Notes: generated from the sequence alone by a model not told the origin. Shown: positions 49,360-60,840, counted from the first letter of the stretch. The stretch is DNA of 64,000 nt from Panicum virgatum (GCF_016808335.1 NC_053153.1:16193033-16257032), one strand, 5' to 3'. Numbers and translations: made by a program.

Positions 49360-51042
49360 TGTAAGGATCGATGGACCTAGAGGGGGGGTGAATTGAGCCT
49401 TTTTCAAATTTCTAAAACAAATTAAAGCAACCTTAACCTATGCAATGCTAGTAAGGCTCAATTCACCAACCGGCTAACTAAGCAAACTACACAAGCTATC
49501 AAAGATACAACAAGATAAGAAACTAAGCAAGGTAGAGCTAAGTTATGATCTTTAGGTCAAGCACATGAATAATTGCATGAAAGTAAGTGCTTGAAAGTAA
49601 ATAGAGGGCAAGAGACAACCGGATTTTTTCCCGTGGTGTCGATGTGTTGGCACACACCCCTAATCCACGTTGTAATACTCACAAAGAGTCTTGTCACCTC
49701 CCATGTCACCAAGACGTGGGCGCTCACTAAGAGTCTCCGTTCACCATCCCGGTGTGGTGGAGCTCAAGCCACGTACAAACTTCTTCGGGCTCCCACAATC
49801 CTTGGCAAGCTCCGGAAGAAACACCTTCAATCACCAAGATCGCCTAGGTGCTGCCAATCACCAAGAGTAACAAGCTAGGGCCTTCACTTGAGCAAGAACC
49901 GATCACCAAGAACGGATGCACACAAGCTTCTCTCTACTCAAGTCCTTAGTATTGCTTCTTGAATGATTGAATGAACAAATGTGTGGAAGATGAAGCTCAA
50001 GGTGGCTCTCAACTATAGTATGAGTGTATGAATGTTGCCTGGTGTCAAGAGAGAGCAAAATGACCCATTGGAGGGGTATATATAGGCAGCTCACACGAAT
50101 AGAGCCGTCGGAGAAAAGCTGCCAGAAAAGTACGCAACACCAGTTAATTCGACGGTCCTCCAATTGTCATCGTCGGTTTAACCGATGAATGTAAACTGCC
50201 CATTTGGAAAACTAGCCGTTACAACTTGGGTAGATTAACCGACGTATCATCGGTTTAACCGGTGAGTGTAGTTGTCCACTGATCAACTGAAAAACCAACT
50301 CTCTGGACAACTGCACCGACGTTAACTCAAATCCATCGTCGGTTTAACCGGTGAGTATAACTTCTTAAATCCCTGGAAAAACCAACTCACTGGACAATTG
50401 CACCGACGTTAATTTCAAACATCGTCGGTTTAACCGGTGAATGTAACCTTGAAACACCCTGAAAAACCAACGTTCTGGACAACTGCACCGACGTTAATTT
50501 TCATATCGTCGGTTTAACCGGTGTAAGTACTTGTCCAGACTCTGCTAACTGCGTTTAACCGACGTATAGAAAAATGGAGTCGTCGGTTAAACCGGTGTAG
50601 AGACTTTTCTGATTTTGCCTTTTCTGATTTGAGTCTTGAATGAAATCCAAATATTCTTGAGATATAAGTTGAAAACCACTTATTTGAACTTCTTTAGAAC
50701 CTGAGTGACCATAGTGTGCATCTATTTTTGATTGACCATGTCCATGCTCAAGTTACTTAGCCTTAACCCCTCTTAATAGTGCGACCTCTACAAAACTATA
50801 AAACTTATACTAACCTAAGTGTCCTTCTCAACCTTACGACACTTAGGACTTGAAAGATCCTTAGTCTTGATATATATTTGAGTTGAATACCGAGATTGTC
50901 TTTTTGAATAATGAAATTGAGGGGCATCTTTAACATATGACCAAATGAGCGATAATGTTTCATTAAGCTGCACAAACTCATTAGTCACAATATTGGTTAT
51001 CATTAATCACCGAAACATACCTAGAGGGCCTAGATGCTTACA
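49360..51042 (+). mobile_element. Solo LTR (1683 bp), GGACCTAGAGGGGGGTGAATTG family
   Basis: TGTAAGGATCG at the left and GATGCTTACA at the right give TG...CA ends with imperfect inverted repeats (TGTAAG/CTTACA). The flanks GCGTC (49355-49359) and GCATC (51043-51047) match at four of five bases, with one transition. A TATA-like GTATATATAGG lies at about 50076. There is no internal region. The GAGGGGGGTGAATT phrase is common in long grass copia LTRs; the superfamily is inferred. Confidence 0.75.
50140..50610. repeat. Tandem dyad repeats CACCGACGTTAA ... CGTCGGTTTAACCGGTGA
   Basis: Five to six units of about 80-95 bp inside the solo LTR. Each has CCGACG and its inverted partner CGTCGGTTTAACCGG, separated by about 10-20 bp, so each unit could form a stem. 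They lie just downstream of the TATA-like box. Confidence 0.8.
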
Positions 51043-51059
51043 GCATCCCTCGATATATA

Positions 51060-51420
51060 GGGAGAGCCTAAGGTACCGGGTGAAAAGAACAACCGGTACC
51101 ATTGGAAAGCCTAAGGTACCGGTTCTCCGTGTACCCAGTGCCTTAGGACTCCAACGGGCAGGAAATGAAAAGCCCTAAGGTACCGGGTGGTTTTCCAAAA
51201 CCGGTACCTAAGGCTCTTTGAACTTTAGTTTTATAGCCTCTTTAACCTAATTTGAAAGAAACTCATCGGTATCTCAATGGCAACGCTCGGTAATTTGGGC
51301 TCCGCGGACACGGTTCGACTCCCGCGCGACGCCCCACTTCTTTTTACCCAAATCCCAAATAGGACCCTAAGGTACCGGTTGGAATTTCCAACCGGTACCA
51401 AAGGTTCTCTTTTATTTTCC
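51060..51420. repeat. CACTA-type subterminal repeats, GGTACCGG family (left group)
   Basis: Repeats of AAGGTACCGG(G/T)TGG and inverse CCGGTACC at about 51071, 51092, 51114, 51180, 51204, 51372 and 51392. Clusters of short direct and inverted motifs are the transposase-binding zones of CACTA elements. A second group lies at 53160-53430. Confidence 0.6.
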
Positions 51421-51429
51421 CATTTCTTT

Positions 51430-51935
51430 TTCTCTTGTAAATCTATTAATTGCCTCATAATTCATAATAAATCTGATATTTGCAAAATAAATCTGATAAT
51501 TGCCTAGAAAATCTGTTAATTATCTAATAATTTAAATAATTGTCTAATAAATTTGTTAATTGCTCAATAAATTTATTAACTGCCTAATAAATTATTTAAT
51601 TGCCTAATAAATTTGATATATGCCTAGTAAATCATTTAATTACCCAATAATTATATTAATTGTCTAATTAATCATTTAATCGTCTAATAAATTAGTTAAT
51701 TGAATAATAAATCTGATATATGCCTAGTAAATCATTTAATGCCTAATAAATTTGATAATGTTCACAAAAAATATTACAAGACATAATCATTCAACTAAGG
51801 AATATTAACTATAGTTTTAGGTGCACAATAATAAATCATTTAAATGTACAATAATTTTAATTACTACATAATAAATCATTTAAATGCACAATAATTTTAA
51901 TTACTACATAATAAATCATTTAAATGCACAATAAT
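51430..51935. repeat. AT-rich tandem repeats
   Basis: Two arrays. At 51430-51760 there are many degenerate 20-25 bp units of TTAATTGCCTAATAAATTTG. At 51826-51935 there are 2.5 units of about 44 bp (AATAAATCATTTAAATGCACAATAATTTTAATTACTACAT type). Confidence 0.8.
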
Positions 51936-51965
51936 TCTTGACACGCATCCCTCAACGTCGCCTGG

Positions 51966-52736
51966 ATCATCTCAAGGGATCTTATACCGGCATACGTTGC
52001 ATACAGGGCATGAATCTAAATTTTCATATTCACCTCGATATAGGATGCAGTCATTAGGACAAGCATGTATCTTCTGTGCCTCTAATCCTAAAGGACAAAC
52101 AACTTTTTTTTGCCTCGTATGTTGTCTCGGCAAGGTGTTACCCTCAGGGAGTAAGTTTTTTATAAGTTTCAGCAACTCCTCGAATCCCTTGTCAGACAAA
52201 CCATTTGATGCCTTCCATTGCAATAATTCCAATGTGGTACCCAACTTCTTTTGGTCTTGTTTGCAATCAGGGTACAACAATATTCTGTAGTCCTCCAACA
52301 TACGCTTCAGATCTCTCGATTCCTTTTCTGTTTCGCAACCTTCCTCAGCTTCGCGCAGCATCTGACCAAGATCATCTTCTACAACGTATCCTTCAGTATC
52401 TTCTTCAGGCTCACCCATTGCAGTGTCATTGAAAAATGAATTATAATTGGCTGCAAAGTCAGGAATTCTGTTCTCTTCTTCTACATTATTATCCAGCACA
52501 ATTCCTCTTTCGCCATGCTTGGTCCAAACATAGTAGTTCGGCATGAAACCACTATTGAACAAGTGACTATGGATGCTTCTTGATGATGAGTAATCTTTCT
52601 TATTCTTACAGAATTTGCATGGACAACGAACGAAACCACCATACTTGTGTTTCTCGGCCGCTTATATGAATTCATGCACGCCATCCATGAACTCCTTTGA
52701 TCGCCGGTCGGCCATGTACATCCATTGCCGACTCAT
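51966..52736 (-). pseudogene. CACTA transposase TNP2 N-terminal part (transposase-associated domain)
   Basis: From ATG at 52736 the minus strand reads MSRQWMYMADRRSKEFMDGV, then a stop (TAA near 52661), then HKYGGFVRCPCKFCKNKKDY, SRSIHSHLFNSGFMPNYYVW (Transpos_assoc-type zinc motif), an acidic linker, and ACPNDCILYRGEYENLDSCPVC at the end. The DDE core that should follow is missing. In complete CACTA elements TNP2 is the catalytic transposase. Confidence 0.82.
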
Positions 52737-53430
52737 CTGGGTCCACAATACATTTATATACATCATTGTACTGTACAAATAGTTCATTCATACTACCAAT
52801 TTATAACTATATATTTATATAATTGATAATGCATATAACTATAATAAATAGATACTATTCACTTATCAAATAAATTGATAAAACATATAAATACAATAAT
52901 TTGATAGTATTCAAATATCAAATAAATTGATAACGCATATAACTACAATAAGATGCTACAAATAAAAATAATTATTATATGTATAAACTAAATCAAGTAA
53001 TAACTGTTTCTAAAAATTAATTGTTAAGTTATAAAGAAAAATAACTAACTTTTTTTCAAAAAAAAGTAAAAATTCGCCTCCCCTCACCTCACTCAGCTGC
53101 CATGAACAGTGAGTTCACGACAGCTTAAGGGAGGGAGGGGCTGGGGTATTTATAGGCTCGGGCCAAAGGCACCGGTTGGTTTCAATGACCCGGTGCTAAA
53201 TTTTGTTCAATAGCACCAGGTCAAGGCACCAACTGGTTCCTTAGGCCCGAACTCCTGGCCTATAGCGCCGCCTTCATTTGGTACCGGGTGGTGGTTCAAA
53301 CTGGTTCCTATGCTGACGCATTGGAACCGGTTGGAACCACCACCCGGTGCCAATTGTCCTCCACTAGGTCAGTCGAAGGCCAAAGGTACCAGCTGCTGTT
53401 GCAGCCGGTACCGATGGTAGAGCAATGATG
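52737..53430. repeat. AT-rich spacer and right-hand GGTACCGG subterminal repeats
   Basis: 52740-53080 is AT-rich with repeats of AAATTGATAA(C/A)GCATATAACTACAATAA. 53160-53430 has GG(T/C)ACCGG(T/G)TGG motifs in both directions, mirroring 51060-51420. No CACTA terminus was found; the outer end seems lost at the tandem duplication that starts at 53374. Confidence 0.55.
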
Positions 53431-54164
53431 TCATTAATCTAATTAATAATTATGGAAATTGATCACTAAACCTATTTTCCTTCATAACAGAAACTAGTTC
53501 TCCCAACGCAGTTTTTCATCTAGAGAGTAAATACAGATCTGACCAATGATTCACCATGTTCGTATCTGGATCCTCTGCACCCGTGGCCCTATGGACAAAC
53601 TTTGTGCCGTGGATTTGCAGTGCTCGAACTTTGTGCGATGGCAATGTAACGGATCAGGAGTGCCATGGAAACCAGTAGTTTCTCCCCCAATGCATTTTCC
53701 GTAGTTTCTTCCTGCTTTGATTCGCGTGAGGACGTGGTTTCTCATAGAGGAAACGATTCCTTCCATTCATCCGAAGGCCAAAGGTACCAGCTGCTGTTGC
53801 AGCCGGTACCGATGGAGAGCAATGATGTCATTAATCTAATTAATAATTATGGAAATTGATCACTAAACCTATTTTCCTTCATAACAGAAACTAGTTCTCC
53901 CAACACAGTTTTCATCTAGAGAGTAAATACAGATCTGACCAATGATTCACCATGTTCGTATCTGGATCCTCTGCACCCGTGGCCTATGGACAACTTTGTG
54001 CCGTGGATTTGCAGTGCTCGAACTTTGTGCGATGGCAATGTAACGGATCAGGAGTGCCATGGAAACCAGTAGTTTCTCCCCCAATGCATTTTCCGTAGTT
54101 TCTTCCTGCTTTGATTCGCGTGAGGACGTGGTTTCTCATAGAGGAAACGATTCCTTCCATTCAT
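53374..54164. repeat. Recent direct tandem duplication, unit about 398 bp
   Basis: 53374-53771 and 53772-54164 are nearly identical and begin CGAAGGCCAAAGGTACCAGC. Differences seen by eye are a few single-base indels in homopolymers and one or two substitutions. Each unit contains one inverted GGTACC(A)GC/GC(C)GGTACC pair. No frame survives in both copies. Confidence 0.92.
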
Positions 54165-54639
54165 ACTCTCTCTACAATAACTCCATTGCCACATCATCAA
54201 ATTGCTGAGTTGTCACTATAATTAAGAGGGATAGAAACTACCATCAATGCCCCGTTGGGACTGCCCTTACCTAACATGAGGGGAAGTTATCATTGTTTTG
54301 ACCAGACATGAGGCACTACCGGAAACCAGTCATATGCCGAGTGTCAGAGGGTTTGCCGAGTGCAAAAATACGAGCACTCGGCAAACTACCTATTTGTCGA
54401 GTGCGAGAAGAAATGCACTCGGCAAAAGGGCAGTTTGCCGAGTGTCCACCAGGGAGCACTCGGCAAACCACACATTTGCCGAGTGTTTACTAGGGGGCAC
54501 TCGGCAAACCGCCTCACCCCGCGATTCCCTTCGACGGCACTGTGCCGGCCGTGATGTTTGCCGAGTGTACAACGTTAGACACTCGGCAAATACATTTTTT
54601 TTGCCGAGTGCCACATTGTGACACTCGACAATTTTTTAA

Positions 54640-55575
54640 CAAAACTTTTTCCTCCACCTTTCAAACTTTTGTGTCTGTTCCCACACGATAAGATTCACTA
54701 CATATTAAAATTTCGTATATTTTTTCTAATGTTTTCTATATTTGGTCAATTTTTTCATTAAAAGACTATTCTTGGAAAAATTCAAAGTTGTACTGCATGT
54801 TTTTGGAATAATGTACTATAATGAATGGAAAATTGATATTCATATTACTGAGTCAAATTTGAGTCACTGTGGAAGATTTGAAAGGAAAAATAGAATATCT
54901 TGTACATGAAATATGACCACGAACATATGGCTGAATAGATTTTAAATTCTATAAAAAGCAAATGAAGTCTGAAAATCATGAGATTTGTCATGATACCATG
55001 ATATCATATGTGGAGAGTGTGATAAAAACTGAGAAGGTTTTGCAAAAGTTTTGACATATGTAGCTTACGAAATGAGGCATCTCCGAAGAAGTTCCATAGA
55101 CAAGAGAAGATTCATTTAGATTTTGAGTAACAATGATGATCGAATTGGAGTTTGAATTCAAAATTTTTTGTATAGGCAATAGACAAGATGGAATGTTCGA
55201 TGTTAACTTTTGGATATTTTTGGAATCCGTTTGATAATTTTAATTTTTTTTTGCAACTACACTATGAAATTGATGTAATTTAAATTTGAACTAATACTGC
55301 ATGAAATAATGAAATTTTCTTTCCTTGACGCATCAGTAGGAACTATTCAGAGAATTTGAAAAGACATTTTAATGGAAAAGTCAAACAAATTTACTCAAAC
55401 ACATATTCAATTAGAATAATTAGTTGAAATAAAATGCATTTGAGCTATACGTTTGCATGAAATAATGGTTTTTATATCGTAAAAACATGAAATAGGAATT
55501 TCTAAATTATTTGGCTAGGTATTTTTGAAATTATATTAAAAGGAATTAAGTGAAAAAGTTTGAAAAACAAAAAAA
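54640..55575. other. AT-rich interior segment of the CACTA element
   Basis: No gene. It separates the left subterminal array from a second small TTTGCCGAGTG group at 55577-55645, so the subterminal zone is either very long or was split by an insertion of about 0.9 kb. Confidence 0.4.
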
Positions 55576-55645
55576 TACATTTGCCGAGTACTCGGCACAT
55601 TCTATATTTGCCGAGTGTCCCAGATCGGGCACTCGGCAAACACCC

Positions 55646-56290
55646 AATCCTCCCACTTATCCTGAACGCACAAGCACCACACACACACGGACACACCACA
55701 CCGCTGCTGCTTGCCTGCCTGCTCCCGCTCGCCGCCGCGCCGCCGCTCCTCGTCCGCGCCACCGCGCCGGCCCGCCTCCGCCTCCGCCTCCGCTCTCGCC
55801 CCCGCGCCGGACCGCCTGCCCTCGCCCCCGCAGCCGGAACCCCTGCGCTCGCCGCCGCCGCCGCCGCCCGCCATGGCCGCAGGGTGAGCTTCCTCCTCAA
55901 TGCCGCCTGCGCTCACCACCGCGCCCGCCCCCGTGCCCCTCGCCCCGGCAGGCCGGCTGGGTGCTCCCGTGCCTCCGCTTCCGGAGGAGGAAGAGGATGA
56001 GGAGGAGTGGGGAGGAGCAGTCCGCTCCGCGTCCGCATCGGATTCATCCGCCCGCGCTCTGCTCTGCCCCGACCCATATCCGTCCGCGCCACCGCCGACT
56101 GCGCCCGCCGCCCGACGGCCTGCTCCCATGCCCGCGCGCCAGTGCCTGTACCTCCTCCCTTCCCGGCTGCATCTCGGCCAGCGCTCGGACCTCCCCACCT
56201 TCCTCCTACTGTGACACCATCGCCGGCAACCTGTTTGACCAAATCCCATGCCTTCCCTGTTTCATTCAGTTGGTCTCTCTGGGTTAATAA
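55646..56290 (+). other. GC-rich, exon-like insert in the CACTA element
   Basis: A sharp switch to very GC-rich DNA (Pro/Arg/Ala/Ser frames) flanked by AT-rich sequence. It includes ATGGCCGCAGGGTGAGC (55872), an ATG followed by a good donor site. Overlapping long frames on both strands make any single frame doubtful. Downstream are AG...GT-bounded short blocks (for example 57547-57605 and 57852-57930) that resemble exons. This is how a captured host gene 5' end looks, but I cannot name a parent gene. Confidence 0.4.
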
Positions 56291-56434
56291 TATTCATGCC
56301 TTTCACTTCATTCGCAGATTCGGATGTTCAGAACTGGAGGAATCCAGCACTACCGTCTAAATGGTTAGGCCCATCACAATGAATTAGTGTACTCTTTGTT
56401 TTTATGGAACATCATAGGTATCTTCTTGCAGTGC

Positions 56435-56530
56435 TAGTTGTCAGTTACTCTTTGTTTTTGTGGCTGTGTATTATACTCTTTGTTTTTGTGGCTGTGTATT
56501 ATACTCTTTGTTTTTGTGGCTGTGTTCCTG
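56435..56530. repeat. Three tandem copies of a 29-bp unit
   Basis: The unit TACTCTTTGTTTTTGTGGCTGTGTATTA is repeated three times with almost no change inside the CACTA element; an earlier partial copy of CTCTTTGTTTTT is at about 56393. Confidence 0.9.
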
Positions 56531-58830
56531 TCTTCCCCAATTCCTATATGTAGCTCGGTCATGCTTTGCAAAGTAGATTTTACTGTTGTACAAGTACAGT
56601 ATATGCTATGATGTCGACATTAGCAGTTGGCATGTGGAGTTATGTGCGAATTAATCTTACTGCAGAAAAAAAGAAATAAGCAGAGTGCTCTGTTTCCTAA
56701 TTTACATGTGTGCAGTTCCATAAACTGAAGATTAGCAGTTGACCCTTTTTTTTATCAATGAAGCTGGACCAGCTTGTGCAGGGTGAATGCAGTGCAGAGG
56801 AGTCTGCAGGTCGAGAGGCATCGTTTCAATAGCTGCAGGGTGACTATTGTGAGGTTTGCAAACAGTAGCTCAGCTTAGTTCTGAATTGTGTGGAGTGTCT
56901 CCATCATTGCTAAGTAATCTAATCTTTGACTCCATATTTTATTCCTTGCCTGCTTGTTTTAGCTATTTGGTTCGTCATGTGAAGTAGTCAGTAGTTTAAT
57001 TCTTCAAGCTATCTGCTTTTGGTTCCCAACAGTGAAAACCTTCTTGACCTGTATGCTGCTCGATTATTTCCTTTTGTCCTAGTCTGGTCTGCTTGTTCAG
57101 TTTTAACTAGTGCTAAATATTGGTTCTTTAGCTTGACTTGTTCTCAGCCAGTAGCTCTTCGAATTTGTTAACTTAAGGGTAACTCTCTAAATTCTGTATA
57201 CACTTTATTCCGTTTAGTAACAAGTAATTCCAATATGACATCATGGGGACTCCACACATATTTGATTTGGCATTTTGGAATCTCAGCATTCCTCAATTTT
57301 TAGATTCCTCGGAAATATTCCTTTTTTTCCTGAGAGATCAGGCTAGCAGTTTATTATCACAGTCTGGATGAATGAATGAATGAACAAATCTGAGGATGTG
57401 TTTGTATTTTGCATCATGAATCGATCAAATATGATGAAGTGTTGTAGCTATTAATTCATCAGTAGCAAGTATATTGGTTGGGTCTTGTTCTCAATTTTAT
57501 AGAAAATCAAATATGATGGTTCTTATATTGCATTTCTTTGATGCAGGGTACACATGCTAAACTAGGACTTAAATAAGGATGGTTTGCTGTTTCCCTACTT
57601 CAAGGTACTTTGTTGCCATGTTGAAGGATAGTGGAAATAAGGCATCTAAAATTTCTCATATTCATCTGAAATAGTAACTTTGGATTAATGTAGAGTATAG
57701 TGATCTCAAATAACTTCTGTACATATATCTATCTATGGTCTTAGCTTTATGTTGACATATATCTTATTTTGTACCACTAGATATGCTAGAAATATGCAAT
57801 TCAAATAGTTTTAGGTATTTGTGGGTGTTCTGTTTTTTTTTCATATGCAGGAGGGTGCATTCTAACTGAGGATTTACTGCCTAAAAAATGCTCCTGCTGT
57901 TGTCCAGCAAAACAGAAATGACAGAGTAGCTGCTAAGCTACAAATTGTGTCAACATATGCCTATTATTTTAGTTGATATCCATTATATGCATTTTACATT
58001 TAGAAATCATTGCAAATCACTTAATGATGTCATTTATAGTTACTTCTGGCTTGCTAGTCAGCCTAGAATTGAGTTTGCACATATGCATAAGTAATCATTT
58101 GTTCATTTTGTTGAAATAGCTCAAAGGTGGTAACAGAAACATACAAGTTTGTATATTAATTTCTTATCTCTTTTGATTGGTTTAAAAAATTGTAATCATG
58201 GATGCAGATTTGTGTTTGTAAATATATTTTTTTAGCTTTTTTATCTCTTTGCCGAGTGTCATAGTTGTGGCACTCGGCAAACTTTTATTCTTTGCCGAGT
58301 GCCTTGGTCTAGACACTCGGCAAACCTCCCTCCGTTACTGTTAATTGCCGTCGCCCCTAACTTTTTTTTTGCTGAGCCAACTCAGCACTCGGCAAAGGGT
58401 TTGCCGAGTGTCCGATAAAAAACACTCGGCAAACTTGGCTTTGCCGAGTCTTTGGTTGCCGTGTGGCGTTTGCCGTGGGCGGCACTCGGCAAACCCTTTG
58501 CTGAGTGCAATTAGGGCTTTGCCGAGTGCCGCCGCGAAATCCGGTAGTGAGGGATACTTTTGATGAAATTTTTTCCCCCCTTCTAACCAAACAGGCCACT
58601 GAGTTGTGATTGCCAAGCCAAAAGGAAGGGAGATTCAAGCTCTCAAGGTTACACAGAATATGGCAGTATATCAAGAGTTAAGCTGCACAGTAAAAGTAAG
58701 AAGGGGGTATTTATACTCTCAATCTTCGATACATCATTCTTGAAATACCCCTACCTATCTGGAATATTTCGGAAATATTCCAGGTCAGATCGTTATTTCG
58801 TGGACAGGGGCGGAGGGCCTGTTATGGCCC

Positions 58831-58850
58831 GGTATGGCGCGCGCCATACC
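58831..58850. repeat. Perfect 20-bp palindrome
   Basis: GGTATGGCGCGCGCCATACC equals its own reverse complement. It lies between two direct copies of CAGGGGCGGAG (about 58805 and 58858). Confidence 0.95.
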
Positions 58851-58859
58851 TAAAGCCCA

Positions 58860-59690
58860 GGGGCGGAGGAGCTGGTGGCGGCGGAGCATCCATGGCTGGC
58901 TCAAGAGAAGCCGCCCCCGAAGCAGCGAGAGGCGGAAGCGCGGACGGAGCACGGCGCGGCGAGGGCGGAGCATGGTGCGGGCGAGGGTGGAGCACGGCGC
59001 GGCGAGGACGGACCGTGGGCGAGGGCGAGGGAAGAGCACGGGCGTGCCGGGGCGGACCGCGGCTCGGCGAGGGAGCGGGCTGGAGGGAGGGCCTCCTCTC
59101 GCCGGCGTCGCCCCTTGTCCCTGCCGGGGGGGGGGGGGGCACCCCTGCCCCCACCCCCTCCCCGGCTGGTCGGCTCCCATCCCCCGGCCGTCGCGTGGGG
59201 CTGCTGCGGCGGTGGGCGGTGGCGGCGCGGGGCCTTACATTGCCAGATACCTCGCGGCCCCTTCCTCTGCCGGCGAGCGCGGCGCTAGATCCCGTCAGTG
59301 GTGCGGCGCGGCGGTGAACTCGAGCTCCAGGGAGCTCCGCCGCGATGCGTCGAGCGCCATCAAGCTCCGTCTCTCTCCGGGCTCCGGCAGCGGCCGCCGG
59401 CCGAGGTAGCAGGGTCAACGCCGGCGACGGGGCAGCGGGAAGCGGTGGTGGTGGAGGTGGAGCGGGTCTGCACAATTCGAGCGTGAAGAAGACGAGCAAC
59501 GCAGCGGCGCGGGTGGCAGCGGTGGCCGGCGCGGGGGACCAACGGCTGGAGGCGAGGTGTGACCGGCAACACGCCGCCACACCTAAATTTTTTGTCGTCC
59601 TCCGCCACTGTTCGTGGAGGTTGAAGTATACCAATTATTCACTGCTTCAAAATCACGCTTCTCATATGCCCGCGAAGGTATAGCCTTTGC
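58860..59690. other. GC-rich block with a G14 run, no gene called
   Basis: Five or more overlapping frames of 100-270 codons exist on both strands, all Arg/Pro/Ala/Gly-rich and without motifs. The longest minus frame (59634-58822) has no recognisable domain. A G14 run at 59126-59139 disrupts every frame differently. I regard the frames as composition artefacts. Confidence 0.4.
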
Positions 59691-59816
59691 CTTTGGGGTT
59701 CTGTTGACCACGTGATCGCCTTCATACCTTCAGGGATTTGGAAACCTTTACTGCGGTTTTCACACTTGACGCGTGAGATTGTGATCAGTCGATCAACTAC
59801 TTACTTTGATGTGCGT

Positions 59817-60265
59817 AGGGCTGGAAAAATAGCTCGAGGCTCGCGAGCTGGCTTGAGCTCGCTTCGGCTCGGCTCGGAGCGGCTCGCGAGCCTCCAACGA
59901 GCCGAGCCGAGCCTACTTCTCAGGCTCGTGAAAATGACGAGCCGAGCCGGCTCGCTGTGGCTCGCGAGCCGGCTTGCGAGCTCAGTCCACTGAGGCTTAT
60001 AATGGTTCATAGGCTATTGTGAAACACTCTAACCCTAACATGTGGTGTGACAATATCAATATTAATTTATATCTATGCTTAATATGATTATTGTTTATTG
60101 ATTATTTTCATTTCAACACATGTATGCGCTTTATATATTTATATGCACTAGTCAATGTCTTATAATGTGTATACTAAATACATAGTATATATTTTGTGCC
60201 AGGCTCGCGAGCCGGCTTCGAGCCGAGCCGAGCCTCCTCAGCGAGCTCCACATCCCAGACCTCCA
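59817..60265. mobile_element. hAT-like non-autonomous repeat rich in GGCTCGCGAGCC
   Basis: The left end TAGGGCTGGAAAAATAGCTCGAGG is the type seen in Ac/hAT-related grass repeats (TAGGG(A/C)TG...). Both arms are dense in GGCTCGCGAGCC palindromes and CGAGCCGAGCC repeats (59835-59985 and 60200-60250), around an AT-rich core. The right terminus has decayed and no 8-bp duplication could be confirmed. Confidence 0.5.
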
Positions 60266-60840
60266 GAAACACGTCACCAGGCAGCGGCGAGCCGGCGACG
60301 GCAACTCAACGGCCAACACTTGACTCCGATGGTCGACGACAACTCGCGAGCTCACACGACGGCAGCAGACAGCAGGGCCAGCTCTGGCGGACGCGATTGG
60401 GGTGTCCAATCTGGCGGCGTCGAGAGAGGAAGACAAGTCGTCACTCATGAACGTCCCTTGAATTCTTGATTAGTTGATTTGCATCTTACGGACTGGCCTT
60501 GGGCCCTTGGTCTTTTGGACTTTAGGTTAATGAAATTAGCAATGTTTATTAGCAATTACTATGTACCTTAATTTTGGTGGCCTCTCAAAATGGATGGCCC
60601 AGTGTTGTCGCGCCGGTTGCGCTGCCCAATCGACATCCCTAGCGATGTTATAGTACCGAAAATTCATTTATTTTCTATGTTTATTTCTAGATCCACACAC
60701 TGTTAATAGCATGTTGTTGTAATTGTTGTCGCATTGCCAATTGTTTCACCTAGGGTCTGCATATGCAGCGTGCCGACGGCAAATCTCGTAGCAGCACCTG
60801 CGATTCCTTGGCGGCCGGTCCCCGGCCCTTAGTTATTAAG
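60266..60840. other. No gene or element recognised
   Basis: Mixed composition without motif or long credible frame. Confidence 0.3.

Larger units (their letters stand above)
54314..58549. mobile_element. Complete non-autonomous CACTA (En/Spm) element, 4236 bp
   Basis: The ends are CACTACCGGA and TCCGGTAGTG (10-bp inverted repeats), flanked by AGG on both sides (54311-54313 and 58550-58552); a 3-bp duplication is the CACTA hallmark. Subterminal zones at about 54350-54630 and 58250-58535 hold many direct and inverted copies of TTTGCCGAGTG/CACTCGGCAAA, the presumed transposase-binding sites. No TNP1 or TNP2 remnant is present, so it relied on a transposase from elsewhere. The interior holds a GC-rich segment followed by AT-rich, intron-like DNA. 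Confidence 0.93.

Noticed and set aside
49010..49407. Pro/Arg-rich 168-codon frame
   Set aside because: GC-rich composition; it crosses the solo LTR border.
48120..54164. CRISPR-like array
   Set aside because: Repeats here are contiguous microsatellites, LTR repeats or subterminal motifs without uniform unique spacers, in a plant genome.
58785..59683. 270-codon minus and 191-codon plus frames
   Set aside because: Mutually overlapping, low complexity, interrupted in other phases by the G14 run; no motif.
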